A stretch of 64,000 nucleotides of DNA. It comes from JACVRM01 sp963755085 (GTDB lineage Bacteria > Actinomycetota > Thermoleophilia > Gaiellales > Gaiellaceae). Positions 8,637 to 17,412 of the stretch are shown here, one piece after another. A program made the translations under genes and the position numbers. The stretch is from NCBI GenBank assembly GCA_963755085.1, contig CAVWIN010000008.1, positions 241,473-305,472 on the forward strand, read 5' to 3'. Positions within the stretch are counted from its first letter, which is position 1. Every line of letters starts with the position of its first letter. Below the pieces are notes generated by a model. It was not told the origin of the DNA. It was given only the letters and a program-made list of their open reading frames with translations, and made no database searches.

Positions 8637-10573
8637 TGTCTCGTCTCCTGGACCTCGCCGGCGGACTGACCGGCGAGGACAGCGTGGCGTGCCCCCGGTA
8701 CGCCGTACTCGTACGGGCTGCCGACCACCTGCGGGATCTCGTCGAAGTTGAACAGCGGCGGCGGCGAGGAGACCTGCCACTCGAGCGTCAGCGCGCGCCA
8801 CGGGTTGCTCGGTGCGCGTGGGCCGCGCGCCCAGCTGTTGATCATGTTGTAGAGGAAGATGATGAACGAGGCCCCGAGCACGAACGACGCGATCGACATG
8901 AAGAGGTTCCAGTCGGCGAACCTCGGCCCGTGGTCGGCGTAGCGGCGCATCATCCCCTGCGTCCCGGTGAGGTGCATCGGGAAGAAGGTGGCGTTGAACG
9001 CCACGAGCGTGATCCAGAAGTGGATCTTCGCCAGCCGCTCGTCGTACATGCGGCCGGTCATCTTCGGGAACCAGTAGTAGATCCCCGCGAAGATCGTGAA
9101 CAGCGATCCGCCGAAGAGCACGTAGTGGATGTGCGCGACCACGAAGTACGTGTCCGAGACGTGGATGTCGATCGGCACCGACGCGAGATAGATGCCTGAA
9201 AGGCCGCCGATCACGAACATCGACAGGAAGCCCAGTGCCCACAACATGGGTGCGGTGAAGTGGATCCGGCCTTCCCACGTCGTGGCGAGCCACGAGAACA
9301 CCTTGATCCCCGTCGGCACGCCGATCAGCAGCGTCGTGATCATCATCGGGACGCGCAGCCAGGGCGCCATGCCGGCGACAAACATGTGGTGCGCCCACAC
9401 CGAGAAGCCGAGGACGACGATCGCGCACAGCGACAGCGCCATCAGCCGGTACCCGAAGATCGGCTTCCGCGAGAAGACGGAGATCACCTCCGAGGCGATG
9501 CCGAAGCCGGGCAGCATCATGATGTACACCGCCGGGTGCGAGTAGAACCAGAAGATGTGCTGGTACCCCAGCGTGTAGCCACCTAAGTGTGGGTCGAAGT
9601 AGTGGGTGCCCATGATCCGGTCGAACAGCACCATGAACTGGGACCCTGCGATGAACGGCGTCGCGATCACGACCAGCAGCGACGTCGTGAAGTTCGCCCA
9701 CACGAGCAGTGGCATGCGCCAGAAGGTCATCCCCGGCGCGCGCATGGTGATGATGGTCACCAGGAAGTTCAGCGCGGTCATCACCGACGACGCGCCGGCC
9801 CACTGCACGGACATGTTGAAGAACGTCTGGCCGAGCGGCAGTGATGTGGAGAGCGTCGGGTAGCCGGTCCAGCCGGCCGCGAACGGGCCGCCGTCGACGA
9901 GGAAGCTCGACAGCATCATCGTGCCGGCGATCGGCAGCAGCCAGAAGGAGAGGGCGTTCAGGCGCGGGAACGCCATGTCCGGCGCGCCGATCATCAGCGG
10001 GATGACGAAGTTCGCGAGGCCGGCGAACGCCGGGATCACGAACAGGAAGATCATCAGCGAGGCGTGCGCCGAGAAGAGGCCGTTGTAGGTCTCCGTGTCG
10101 GTGAACTGCATCCCCGGGCGGGCGAGCTCCGCGCGCACCAGCATCGCGAGCAGCCCGCCGGCGAAGAAGAAGAAGATCGTCGTCGTCACGTACTGGATGC
10201 CGATGACCTTGTGGTCCGTGTTGACGCGGAAGTAGTCCTTCCAGGTCTTGGCGCCGTGGCCCGAGTGGTCCTCGGGCTGCGTCGGCTTCCCGAGGAAGTA
10301 GTGCACCCAGTAGTCGAAGGCCCCGAGGCCCGCGAGGAAGCCGACCGGCAGCGCGGTCAGCAGGCTGACCGTCACGCAGGTCTCGGTCTGCAGGATCGGC
10401 GTGTAGCCGCCCCACCAGCGGAAGAAGACGACGATGCCGAGGCCGATGGCGGCGAACAGCGCCGACATCCACGCGGCGCGGATCCAGCCGGGGCCGGTCA
10501 GCCAGCGCCAGGGCGACGACGGCGCGCCGGGCGGGGCCTCGTGGTGCTCGTGGGAGGCGGCGACGCTCGTCAC
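8633..10573 (-). CDS. ctaD: Cytochrome c oxidase subunit I (A2-type heme-copper oxidase)
   Basis: The 646-residue catalytic subunit that reduces oxygen to water and pumps protons, with multiple membrane helices. The heme/CuB histidines are visible: SAHASLM for low-spin heme, SHPAVY for the CuB-tyrosine helix, AHHMF for the CuB pair, and VVAHIHYVLFGG for the heme ligands. The helix-VI motif is YSHPAVY and not HPEVY, which by the established classification marks an A2-type oxidase with no helix-VI glutamate. An extended hydrophobic N-terminus precedes the usual core. The GTG start overlaps the ctaC stop as GTGA. Confidence 0.95.
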   Translation of the reverse strand: MTSVAASHEHHEAPPGAPSSPWRWLTGPGWIRAAWMSALFAAIGLGIVVFFRWWGGYTPILQTETCVTVSLLTALPVGFLAGLGAFDYWVHYFLGKPTQPEDHSGHGAKTWKDYFRVNTDHKVIGIQYVTTTIFFFFAGGLLAMLVRAELARPGMQFTDTETYNGLFSAHASLMIFLFVIPAFAGLANFVIPLMIGAPDMAFPRLNALSFWLLPIAGTMMLSSFLVDGGPFAAGWTGYPTLSTSLPLGQTFFNMSVQWAGASSVMTALNFLVTIITMRAPGMTFWRMPLLVWANFTTSLLVVIATPFIAGSQFMVLFDRIMGTHYFDPHLGGYTLGYQHIFWFYSHPAVYIMMLPGFGIASEVISVFSRKPIFGYRLMALSLCAIVVLGFSVWAHHMFVAGMAPWLRVPMMITTLLIGVPTGIKVFSWLATTWEGRIHFTAPMLWALGFLSMFVIGGLSGIYLASVPIDIHVSDTYFVVAHIHYVLFGGSLFTIFAGIYYWFPKMTGRMYDERLAKIHFWITLVAFNATFFPMHLTGTQGMMRRYADHGPRFADWNLFMSIASFVLGASFIIFLYNMINSWARGPRAPSNPWRALTLEWQVSSPPPLFNFDEIPQVVGSPYEYGVPGARHAVLAGQSAGEVQETRH

Positions 10574-11598
10574 GAGGAGCCCTTGGTCAGGAAGGCGACG
10601 AGCTGGTCGACCTGCTGCGCGGGAAGGCTCTTGAACGACGGCATCACGTTCGGGTACCCGGGCTGGATATAGGCCGAAGGATCTTGGATCGACTCCCTGA
10701 CGAACGCCTCGAGCGGCTTGTTCGCCTGCTTGGCGTAGTCGGGCAGCTTATCGAGGTCGGGGCCGATCTTCCCCGTCGCACCGGCGGGCGCGTACGTGTG
10801 GCAGCTCACGCAGCCGTTGTTCGTGAAGAGCGCCTTGCCGGCTGCCGCACCGCCACCCTGGGTCGCGGTCGAGCTGCCCTTGGCCCACTTCTGGAAGTCC
10901 GCCTGCCGCATGACGAGCACCTGCCCGAGCATCACCGAGTGCCCGAGCCCGCAGAGCTCGGCGCACTGGATCACGTAGTGCCCGAGCTTGGTCGGCGTCA
11001 CGTTGATCGTCGTGGTCTGGCCCGGGACGAGGTCCTCCTTCTGCCGGAACTCCGGCACGAAGAACGAGTGGATGACGTCGCGCGACGTCATGTCGAGCTT
11101 CGTCGTCCGGTTGATCGGCAGCCGCAGCGTCGTCGACTGGAGGTTCCCGTAGGTCGGGTAGGTGAAGCTCCAGGCGAACTGCTCGCCGAGGACGTTGACC
11201 TTCAGCGCGTTCTTCGGCGTGTCGCCGTTCTTCGCCAGGACGACGGCGCTCATGATCCCGATCGCGGTCACGAGCACGAACGGGATCGCCGTCCAGGTGA
11301 TCTCGAGGCCGGTGTGCCCGTGGACGGGCGGGCCGTCGGTGTCGTCGTCGGGACGCGCGCGGAAGGCGAAGATCGAGTACAGGAAGACCCCCGCGACGAT
11401 GGCCCAGACAACGATGCAGATGCCGGTCACGACCCAGATGTCGAAGTCGATGCGGTCGGCCTCCTTCGAGTCGGCCGCCGGCAGCCAGGGCAGGAAAATT
11501 GCGATCGCGGTGGTGATGGCCGCCACGACGATCGCTATGAGGGTGACCTTGAGAGCCGCTCCCTTCTGCACGGCCGCGGAGACTACAACGTCGGTCAA
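10570..11598 (-). CDS. ctaC: Cytochrome c oxidase subunit II with fused cytochrome c (caa3 type)
   Basis: A 342-residue protein with two N-terminal helices, an external CuA domain and a C-terminal cytochrome c domain. The CuA ligands lie in CAELCGLGHSVM (near residue 213); the heme site is CVSCH (near residue 260), with a likely methionine ligand in NVMPSFKSL. This fusion defines caa3-type oxidases, which accept electrons directly through the tethered heme. The listed TTG start at 11,598 lacks a good Shine-Dalgarno; a GTG about eight codons downstream is an alternative. First gene of the oxidase operon. Confidence 0.93.
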   Translation of the reverse strand: MTDVVVSAAVQKGAALKVTLIAIVVAAITTAIAIFLPWLPAADSKEADRIDFDIWVVTGICIVVWAIVAGVFLYSIFAFRARPDDDTDGPPVHGHTGLEITWTAIPFVLVTAIGIMSAVVLAKNGDTPKNALKVNVLGEQFAWSFTYPTYGNLQSTTLRLPINRTTKLDMTSRDVIHSFFVPEFRQKEDLVPGQTTTINVTPTKLGHYVIQCAELCGLGHSVMLGQVLVMRQADFQKWAKGSSTATQGGGAAAGKALFTNNGCVSCHTYAPAGATGKIGPDLDKLPDYAKQANKPLEAFVRESIQDPSAYIQPGYPNVMPSFKSLPAQQVDQLVAFLTKGSS

Positions 11599-11732
11599 CA
11601 GGAGGATCGCCTTGCGATCGAGGGCTCCTCGTTGGACGGAGGTTAGACGCGTCGCCGGGCGGGTAGGAGGTGCGGGCAGTCATTCGAACGCGCGCGCAGC
11701 ACCCGGAAGGACGAAGGAGGAACTACAACCAC

Positions 11733-11969
11733 ATGGGTATCGGAGTCAGCATCTTTCTCATTGCGGTCGGGGCGATCCTCGCGTTCGCCGTCAACGCTCA
11801 GGCGAACGGGATCGACATCCAGACCGTCGGCTGGATCGTGCTCGCCGTCGGCGTCATGGGCCTCGTGCTCTCGATGATCTTCTGGTCGTCGTGGGCGGGC
11901 CCCGGCTACTTCACGAGCCGGCGCCGCACGTACGTGGAGGAAGGCCCGGCCGCCCCGCCGCCGTACTAG
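11733..11969 (+). CDS. DUF6458 family small membrane protein
   Basis: A 78-residue protein with two predicted helices (about residues 3-21 and 33-52), joined by a short loop with IDIQTVGW, and a charged C-terminal tail. The MGIGVSIFLIAVGAILAFAV opening is that of the DUF6458 family, common in actinobacteria and of unknown function. A strong Shine-Dalgarno (GAAGGAGG, 11,713-11,720) precedes the ATG. It diverges from ctaC with about 134 bases between the starts. Confidence 0.85.
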   Translation: MGIGVSIFLIAVGAILAFAVNAQANGIDIQTVGWIVLAVGVMGLVLSMIFWSSWAGPGYFTSRRRTYVEEGPAAPPPY

Positions 11970-12029
11970 GCCGCGGGCCGAGCAGATCCGACCGGGGGCG
12001 GGGCCGCGAGAGCACCCCGCCCCTGGCAC

Positions 12030-13247
12030 GTGGAGGAGAGCGACACGACAGACATGATGGCCGTCGTCGGGAGTGACAGGCAGCAGGCACCCGCCCGCCG
12101 GGCGCAGGCGGGTGCGTTCGGCCGGCTGGCCGGCCTCGTCAACGTCGGCCCGTGGACGGCCGCCGACGTGCTCGAGCTGCTCTGCACGGAGGTGCGCGCG
12201 TCCTTCGGATACGACCGCGCCGCCGTCCTCCGCCACGACCCGCGCGCCGGCACCGTGCTGCCGATCGTGCGCCAGCGGCTGGACTGGCCCGACTGCGCGC
12301 TCCTCGTCGCCGAGCTGCCGTTCGTCGCCGAGGCGCTCGCGCAGTGCGAGGCCGTCGCGTCGCGCGGCGAGGCCGCGGGCCTCGAGTCCCCCGTCGCGGT
12401 GCCCCTGCTCGTCGCCGGCAGCTGCCCCGCGATCCTCGTGGCCGACCGGCCGGCGGACGCGCCGAACGGCGATGACCTCGACCTGCTGACCGCGCTCGGC
12501 TCGATGGGCGCCGTGCTGCTCGAGCGGGCCGACCGCGACGGCCACCTGGAGGACGAGCTGGCGGAGCTCCAGCACATCGACCGGCTGAAGACCGACTTCC
12601 TCGGGATCGCCTCCCACGAGCTGCGTACGCCGATCGCAGTCGTCCACGGCATCGCGTCGACGCTCTACCTCCGCGGCGCCGAGCTCTCGGAGGAGCAGAC
12701 GCTCGAGCTCCGGTGGACGCTCTACGAGCAGACGGCACGGCTCGCCGGCCTGGCGCAGGCACTGCTCGACCTGTCCCGTGTCGAGGCCGGCGCGGTCCAG
12801 GCGCAGCCGCGCCGCTTCAGCCCGCGCGACCGCATCGCGGCGCTTCTGCGCCAGATCGCTCCCGATCGCGTACGCGACGTGCGGCTCGACGTCCCGCCGG
12901 ACTGGGAGATCGTCACCGACCCGGAGGCGCTCGACCGCATCGTCGGCAACCTCATCACGAATGCACTTCGCCACGGCGTGCCGCCGGTCGAGGTGCGGGC
13001 GCTCACGGCCGACCCGTTCCGGCTCGTCGTCGAGGATCACGGCGCCGGCGTCGACCCAGCGTTCGTCGGCCGGCTATTCGACCGCTTCTCGCGCGGGGGC
13101 GCGCGCGAGCGGCTGGACGGCGCCGGCCTCGGGCTCGCGATCGCCCGCTCGTACGCGCATGCGCTCGGCGGCGACCTGACCTACGGGCGCGAGGCGCGGG
13201 GCGCCCGCTTCGAGCTGCTGCTGCCCGCGGCCGGAACCGCTAGCTGA
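12030..13247 (+). CDS. GAF-domain sensor histidine kinase
   Basis: A soluble kinase of about 405 residues. Residues about 30-175 form a GAF-like sensory domain; the H-box is SHELRTPIAVVHGIAS (near residue 195); the ATPase domain shows the N-box (DRIVGNLITNALRHG), EDHGAGVD and GAGLGLAIARSYA. No transmembrane segment is seen. A response regulator is not encoded next to it, so it is an orphan here. The GTG at 12,030 was chosen for length; ATG codons at 12,054 and 12,057 are alternatives. Its stop overlaps the convergent M23 peptidase gene by eight bases. Confidence 0.88.
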   Translation: MEESDTTDMMAVVGSDRQQAPARRAQAGAFGRLAGLVNVGPWTAADVLELLCTEVRASFGYDRAAVLRHDPRAGTVLPIVRQRLDWPDCALLVAELPFVAEALAQCEAVASRGEAAGLESPVAVPLLVAGSCPAILVADRPADAPNGDDLDLLTALGSMGAVLLERADRDGHLEDELAELQHIDRLKTDFLGIASHELRTPIAVVHGIASTLYLRGAELSEEQTLELRWTLYEQTARLAGLAQALLDLSRVEAGAVQAQPRRFSPRDRIAALLRQIAPDRVRDVRLDVPPDWEIVTDPEALDRIVGNLITNALRHGVPPVEVRALTADPFRLVVEDHGAGVDPAFVGRLFDRFSRGGARERLDGAGLGLAIARSYAHALGGDLTYGREARGARFELLLPAAGTAS

Positions 13248-14085
13248 GACCCGTCAGCGGGTCGACGGCGGCGCCGCGCAGGCGCACCTCGAAGTGCACG
13301 TGCGGGCCGGACGCATCCCCGGTCGCGCCGACAAGGCCGATCCGCTCACCGACCGTGACCCGCTGGCCGACCGAGACGAGCGCTTTCGAGAGGTGCGCGT
13401 ACATCGTCGCCACGCCGCGCGGGTGCTGGATCGTCACGACGATCCCAGCCGCCGCCGAGATTGCCGGCCCAGCTGACCCGCCCTGATGCGGCGGCGCCGA
13501 CCGACGTGCCCTTGGGCGCCGGGTAGTCCAGTCCCGTGTGAAAGCGGTCGCCTCGCGGGCCGAACCTGTCGGTGTAGGGCGTGGCGAGCGGTGCGCGTAG
13601 GGCGATCGGACAGGTCGCGGGGGGCTGCTTCAGCGCGGCGATGACCGCCGGGCCCGCGATGCCGTCCTCGGGAAGCCGGGCCCAGCGCTCGAACTTGCGC
13701 AGCGCCCGGTCGCTGTGCGAGCCGAACGCGCCGTCGATGGTCGCGGAGGGAAAGCCGTGCCACGCGAGCATGAACTGAAGCGCCGCCGCATCCCACCCCA
13801 CGGTCGCATCCGAGACGGGCCGGCTTCCGAGCCGGTGGCGCGCGAACTTTCCGAGGGCGTGCATCGTGCGCGGGCCGAACAGCCCGTCGCCGCCGAGCCG
13901 CCGGACAGCGGAGATCGTGCCGGAGCCGGCCAGTCCGTCGACCGGCCCGCTGTAGACGCCACGACCGCAGGGCGACCTGCAGGGCGGGCCACGTTGGAGT
14001 CGGGGGCCGGCGCCGCGTCGGCGACCGGGAAGCCCGAGGAACTGCAGACGACCACGAGCAGGGTGACGAAGAGCCGGCGGGGCAT
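13240..14085 (-). CDS. Secreted M23 peptidase with peptidoglycan-binding repeats (frameshifted)
   Basis: A cell-wall hydrolase of about 281 residues after repair. A signal peptide (MPRRLFVTLLVVVCSSSG) is followed by two peptidoglycan-binding-like repeats (FGPRTMHALGKFAR; TIDGAFGSHSDRALRKFER) and a C-terminal LytM/M23 domain. Zinc ligands are seen in FHTGLDYP (HxxxD) and HVHFE (HxH), so the active site looks intact. The parts lie in different frames: indels occur near 13,440 and in 13,860-13,990. The family cleaves peptide cross-bridges outside the membrane. Confidence 0.85.
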
Positions 14086-14154
14086 GCCATGCCCTGGATC
14101 GGTTGCCCGCCTCGATCGAGCGACCCTCGTTCGAGGGAGAGCTACGTTGGCGGC

Positions 14155-14390
14155 GTGCGCCGCCTCGTCATTGTCGCCACGGCGGTTGTGCTGGTCGACA
14201 GCACGCTTTACGCCGCCCTCACGCCGCTGCTCCCGCATTACGCGGACCACTACAACCTTTCGAAGGCGGGAGGATGCAGGCGTGTCGTCGCCTGGTTCGC
14301 CGTCGATCGCTCGTCGGCGGCGTTCCCGGCGGCCTCGCGGCCGCACGCGTCGGCCCCGGCGAGCGGCGTCCGCCGGCCTGCTGACCCGGT
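14155..14390 (+). CDS. MFS transporter N-terminus, cut at a break
   Basis: Starts at a GTG with RRLVIVATAVVLVDSTLYAA, a first transmembrane helix, followed by LTPLLPHYADHYNLSKAG and, after indels near 14,270-14,310, SLVGGVPGGLAAARVGP. This is the usual order of the first helices and the loop 2-3 region of a major facilitator transporter of the actinobacterial kind. The gene ends abruptly near 14,390, where an unrelated DUF5666 fragment begins. About 300 residues are missing. The substrate cannot be told. Confidence 0.65.
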
Positions 14391-14400
14391 GAAGTCGACG
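14380..14400. other. Probable chimeric junction A/B
   Basis: To the left, the plus-strand frame is a Thermoleophilia-like MFS transporter that stops in its third helix region (AGLLTR). To the right, the sequence is the C-terminal half of a DUF5666 protein that lacks any N-terminus. Both genes are severed within the same few bases and there is no mobile-element end or repeat at the point. The exact base cannot be fixed. Confidence 0.7.
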
Positions 14401-14741
14401 CCACCAACGCCGTGTTCGGCGACGGCGCCCTGGCGCTCGGCGTCGAGGTCGAGGTGAAGGGAGCCCGATCAACGGCGTGGTCATGGCCAGCAGCGTCTAG
14501 GTCGAGACGATGCCGAGCGCCACGCCGAAGGCTTCGAGCTGCACGGGGCGATCACCTCGATCGACACCGTCGGCGAAGACTTCGTCCTGCGCGAGCGTCA
14601 AGGTGAGCTACCGGCCCGGGCACGGTCGACTTCCGCGAGGGCACGCCGAACAGTCTCGCGGTCGGCGTGAAGCTCGAAGTGAGGGCAAGCTGTCGGCCGA
14701 CGGACCATGCTGCAGGCGAGCGCATCTCGTTCGGTGACTGA
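14391..14741 (+). CDS. DUF5666 domain protein, C-terminal fragment (frameshifted)
   Basis: About 117 residues resembling the last third of the DUF5666 protein encoded at 15,556-16,837: both hold a VEVEVKG or VEVEGTI strand, an IxSIDTVxxxFVxR stretch, a GTVDFREGT or AVEFSDGT stretch and a closing QAERI(S/K)F segment. The reading is broken by at least four indels. The N-terminus is absent because of the break at about 14,390. DUF5666 repeats are beta-strand domains of unknown function in exported proteobacterial proteins. Its stop overlaps the next gene's GTG. Confidence 0.65.
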
Positions 14742-15559
14742 CACAGGCCATCCCCCGAGGCGCAAGCCCGCGGGCGAGGACGGCACGCGCACTGGCCGGT
14801 GCGATCGCCGCGCTGCTCCGGCCGATCGCCAGCTGGCGGTGAGCCGCGGCCTCCCGTTCGCCGCGATGGAGGACCTGTTCAAGGCGGCGTTCGTCGAGGC
14901 GGCGCGGCGCGCGCAGCCGGAGTCGGCCGGCAGGCGGATCGTCAGCCGGTCGCCACCGCCACCGGGCTGACGCGGCGCGAGGTGACGCGACTGCTCGATG
15001 CGCCGCGCGGCCTGCCCGCCGGTGCGGCCGTCGCCGGCGACCCAGGTCTTCACGCGCTGGCGCACCGACCCGGCCCTGCGCGACCAGCGCGGCCGCCCGG
15101 CGCGTTGCCGCGGCAAGGGCCGGCGCCGAGCTTCGAGGCGCTCGCCCGCTCGATCACGCAGGACGTCCATCCGCGCAGCCTCCTCGACGAGCTGTGCCGG
15201 CTCGGCCTCGCCGAGGAGGAGCGGCGACGAGGTCAAGCTGCTGCGCGACAGCGTCGTCGCCGGCGCGCGACAGCGAGCGCGCCTACGGATTCCTCGCCAG
15301 CAACGTCGGCGACCATCTGCGCGCCGGCGTCGCCAACGTTCTCGCCGAGGCGCCGCCGCACGTCGAGCAGGCCGTCTTCGCAGACGAGCTCTCGGCAGAA
15401 TCGATCGCCGCCTTCCGCGAGATCGCGAAGGCCCAGTGGCAGGCGCTGCTCGCCGCCAGCGTCCCGAAGCTGCAGGCGCTGGTCGATGCCGATGCTGCCG
15501 CCGGCCGCGCCGCCGATCGGCGGGTCCGGATCGGCCTCTATAGCTACCACGAGAGATGA
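14734..15559 (+). CDS. DUF6502 family protein (frameshifted)
   Basis: About 275 residues of the DUF6502 family, cytoplasmic and of unknown function. Recognisable stretches are VSRGLPFAAMEDLFKAAFVE, GLTRREVTRLLDAPRGL (a helix-turn-helix-like segment), FTRWRTDPALRD, SFEALARSITQDVHPRSLL and GFLASNVGDHLRAGVANV. They fall in several frames with indels near 14,830, 14,945, 15,040, 15,110, 15,220 and 15,265. The GTG at 14,734 overlaps the previous stop, and the stop overlaps the next start as ATGA. It is therefore coupled to a DUF5666 gene on both sides. A DNA-binding role is only a guess from the HTH-like segment. Confidence 0.7.
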
Positions 15560-16837
15560 ACGGCGCAGCCGGGAAGGGCGCCCGCCGGCGGCCGGCGCGC
15601 CCCGCCCGTCCGAAACGCCCGCCGCAGCGCGCCAAAGGATCGATGATGCCGCTCGGCCTGCTCTTCTCGTTCGCCCGCGCGTGCCGGTCGTGCTGCTCGC
15701 CGGCGTGCTCGTTGCTGAGCTGCGGCGGCGGCGTCGACAGCGGCGGCACCGGCGCGCCAGCCGACGTCGTTTGCGAGCGGCCCGATCACCGGCTTCGGCT
15801 CGGTGATCGTCGCCGGCGTGCATTTCGACGACCGCAGCGCCAGCGTCCGCGAGGCCGACGGCAACGCGCGCAGCCGCGACGACCTGCGCCTCGGCATGAC
15901 GATCGACGTGCCGGCTCGGCGATCGTCATCGATGCGGACGGCAACGACGCGAGCAGGCGACGAGCATCGTCTTCGCAGCGAGATCGTCGGTCCGGTCGCG
16001 CGCGAGCGATCTCTCTGCGCGGACCCTGACCGTGCTCGGCCAGACCGTCGACGTCGCGGCGAGCGACGGTCTTCGACGGTCGCTCGCCGGCGGCCAGGCG
16101 GCGCTCGCCGTCGGCGACGTCGTCGAGGTGTACGCCAGCGTCGACGCCGCGAGCGGCCATTACGCCGCACCCGGGTCGAGGCAAGGCCAGCGCGCACGCG
16201 TTCGCGCTGCGCGGCATCGTCGCCGACCTCGACACGGCGCGCGCACCTTCTCGTTCGGCGCGCGCGCATCGGCTATCTCGGCGTCGCGGCCGTGCCGCCG
16301 ACACTGGCCAACGGCAGCTTCGTTCGCGTCACGCTCGGGCTCGTCGCCGGGCGCGGGGGGCGTCTGGACGGCGATCGCGATCGGCGACGGCGCGCCGGCG
16401 CTCGAGGACCGCGACGAGGCCAAGCTCGAAGGCCGCGTCAGCGCGTTCACCTCGACGACGCAATTCAGCGTCAACGGCACGCCGGTCGATGCGCGAGCGG
16501 CCAGTTTCGACGGCACAGCGTCGGCCTCGCGCTCGGCGCCAATGTCGAGGTCGAGGGCACGATCGGCGGCGGCGTGCTCGTCGCCACGCGGGTGAAGGTC
16601 GATCAGCAAGACCAGGGCGGCGACAACGAGTTCGAGGTCGACGGTCGGATCATCTCGCTCGACACGGTCGCCAAGACCTTCGTCGTGCGCGATGTCACGG
16701 TGAGCTACGCCGGCGCGGTCGAATTCAGCGACGGCACCGCGGCCGATCTCGCCGTCGGCCGCAACGTCGAGGTGCGGGGCAAGCTCACCGCCGAGGGAAC
16801 GCGGCTGCAGGCCGAGCGGATCAAGTTCGACGATTGA
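15556..16837 (+). CDS. DUF5666 repeat lipoprotein (frameshifted)
   Basis: A predicted exported lipoprotein of about 427 residues. A basic N-terminus leads to a hydrophobic segment (VVLLAGVLVA) and a lipobox-like LLSCGGG. The rest is a string of DUF5666 beta-strand repeats, for example SGPITGFGSVIVAGVHFDD, ITSTTQ-like FTSTTQFSVNGTPVDAR, and EVDGRIISLDTVAKTFVVRD. Function unknown. Roughly six indels break the first two thirds; the last 110 residues are clean. Its ATG overlaps the DUF6502 stop. A second DUF5666 gene lies just before DUF6502. Confidence 0.72.
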
Positions 16838-16976
16838 GTCGATCGCCGGAAATAGACGGGAATTCCGTACAGGTAACGAATCTGCAACATCCTCGCCGGC
16901 TGACTTCCTCAGGATGCGCGGGCGTCAGCGGCCCTGCGGCCGCCGGCACGCGTTTCATCGTTTGCGAAGGAGTTCC

Positions 16977-17291
16977 ATGTCCCCGCTCAACACCCTCAGC
17001 GGCGCCGCGGGCGCCGGGACCGCGGCGAACGTCAAGGCCAAGGCCTTCGCCCGGGTCGACACCAATGGCGACCGCAGCGTCGACAAGACCGAGCTGCAGG
17101 CGGCCTTCGACGCCGTCGCGGCGAAGACGGGTCGGCAAGCGCGCGACGCCGAAGAGGCGATCGCGCGCATCGATCGGAACGGCGACGGCGCCGTCACCCG
17201 GCTCGAGATCCGTGCCCACCTGCACGAGCTGAAGGCCGCCGCCAGGTCGACGGTCGAGCTCGCCGCCCGGGAGGGCGCGAAGAGCCGCTGA
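16977..17291 (+). CDS. EF-hand calcium-binding protein
   Basis: A 104-residue protein with two EF-hand loops: DTNGDRSVDKTE (about residues 27-38) and DRNGDGAVTRLE (about residues 66-77). Both have acidic residues at loop positions 1, 3, 5 and 12, so calcium binding is likely. There is no clear signal peptide. A GAAGGAG Shine-Dalgarno precedes the ATG. The frame is intact. Partner and role are unknown. Confidence 0.85.
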   Translation: MSPLNTLSGAAGAGTAANVKAKAFARVDTNGDRSVDKTELQAAFDAVAAKTGRQARDAEEAIARIDRNGDGAVTRLEIRAHLHELKAAARSTVELAAREGAKSR

Positions 17292-17412
17292 GCATTCCCC
17301 TAAGGCCTCTCCGGGGGCCATGTCAATAGCATCTCCGATCATCGGCATAGCTCCCGATGAGGAGGGTGGCCGCGGTAGTGCAGACTGACCGCCCCTCCCC
17401 GGAGTGCACGCC

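Noticed and set aside
7797..10472. Open minus-strand frame of 891 residues spanning ctaD and the USP-like gene
   Set aside because: Only its last 279 residues are real; the upstream part is the shadow of ctaD, Arg/His/Asp-rich and without family motifs.
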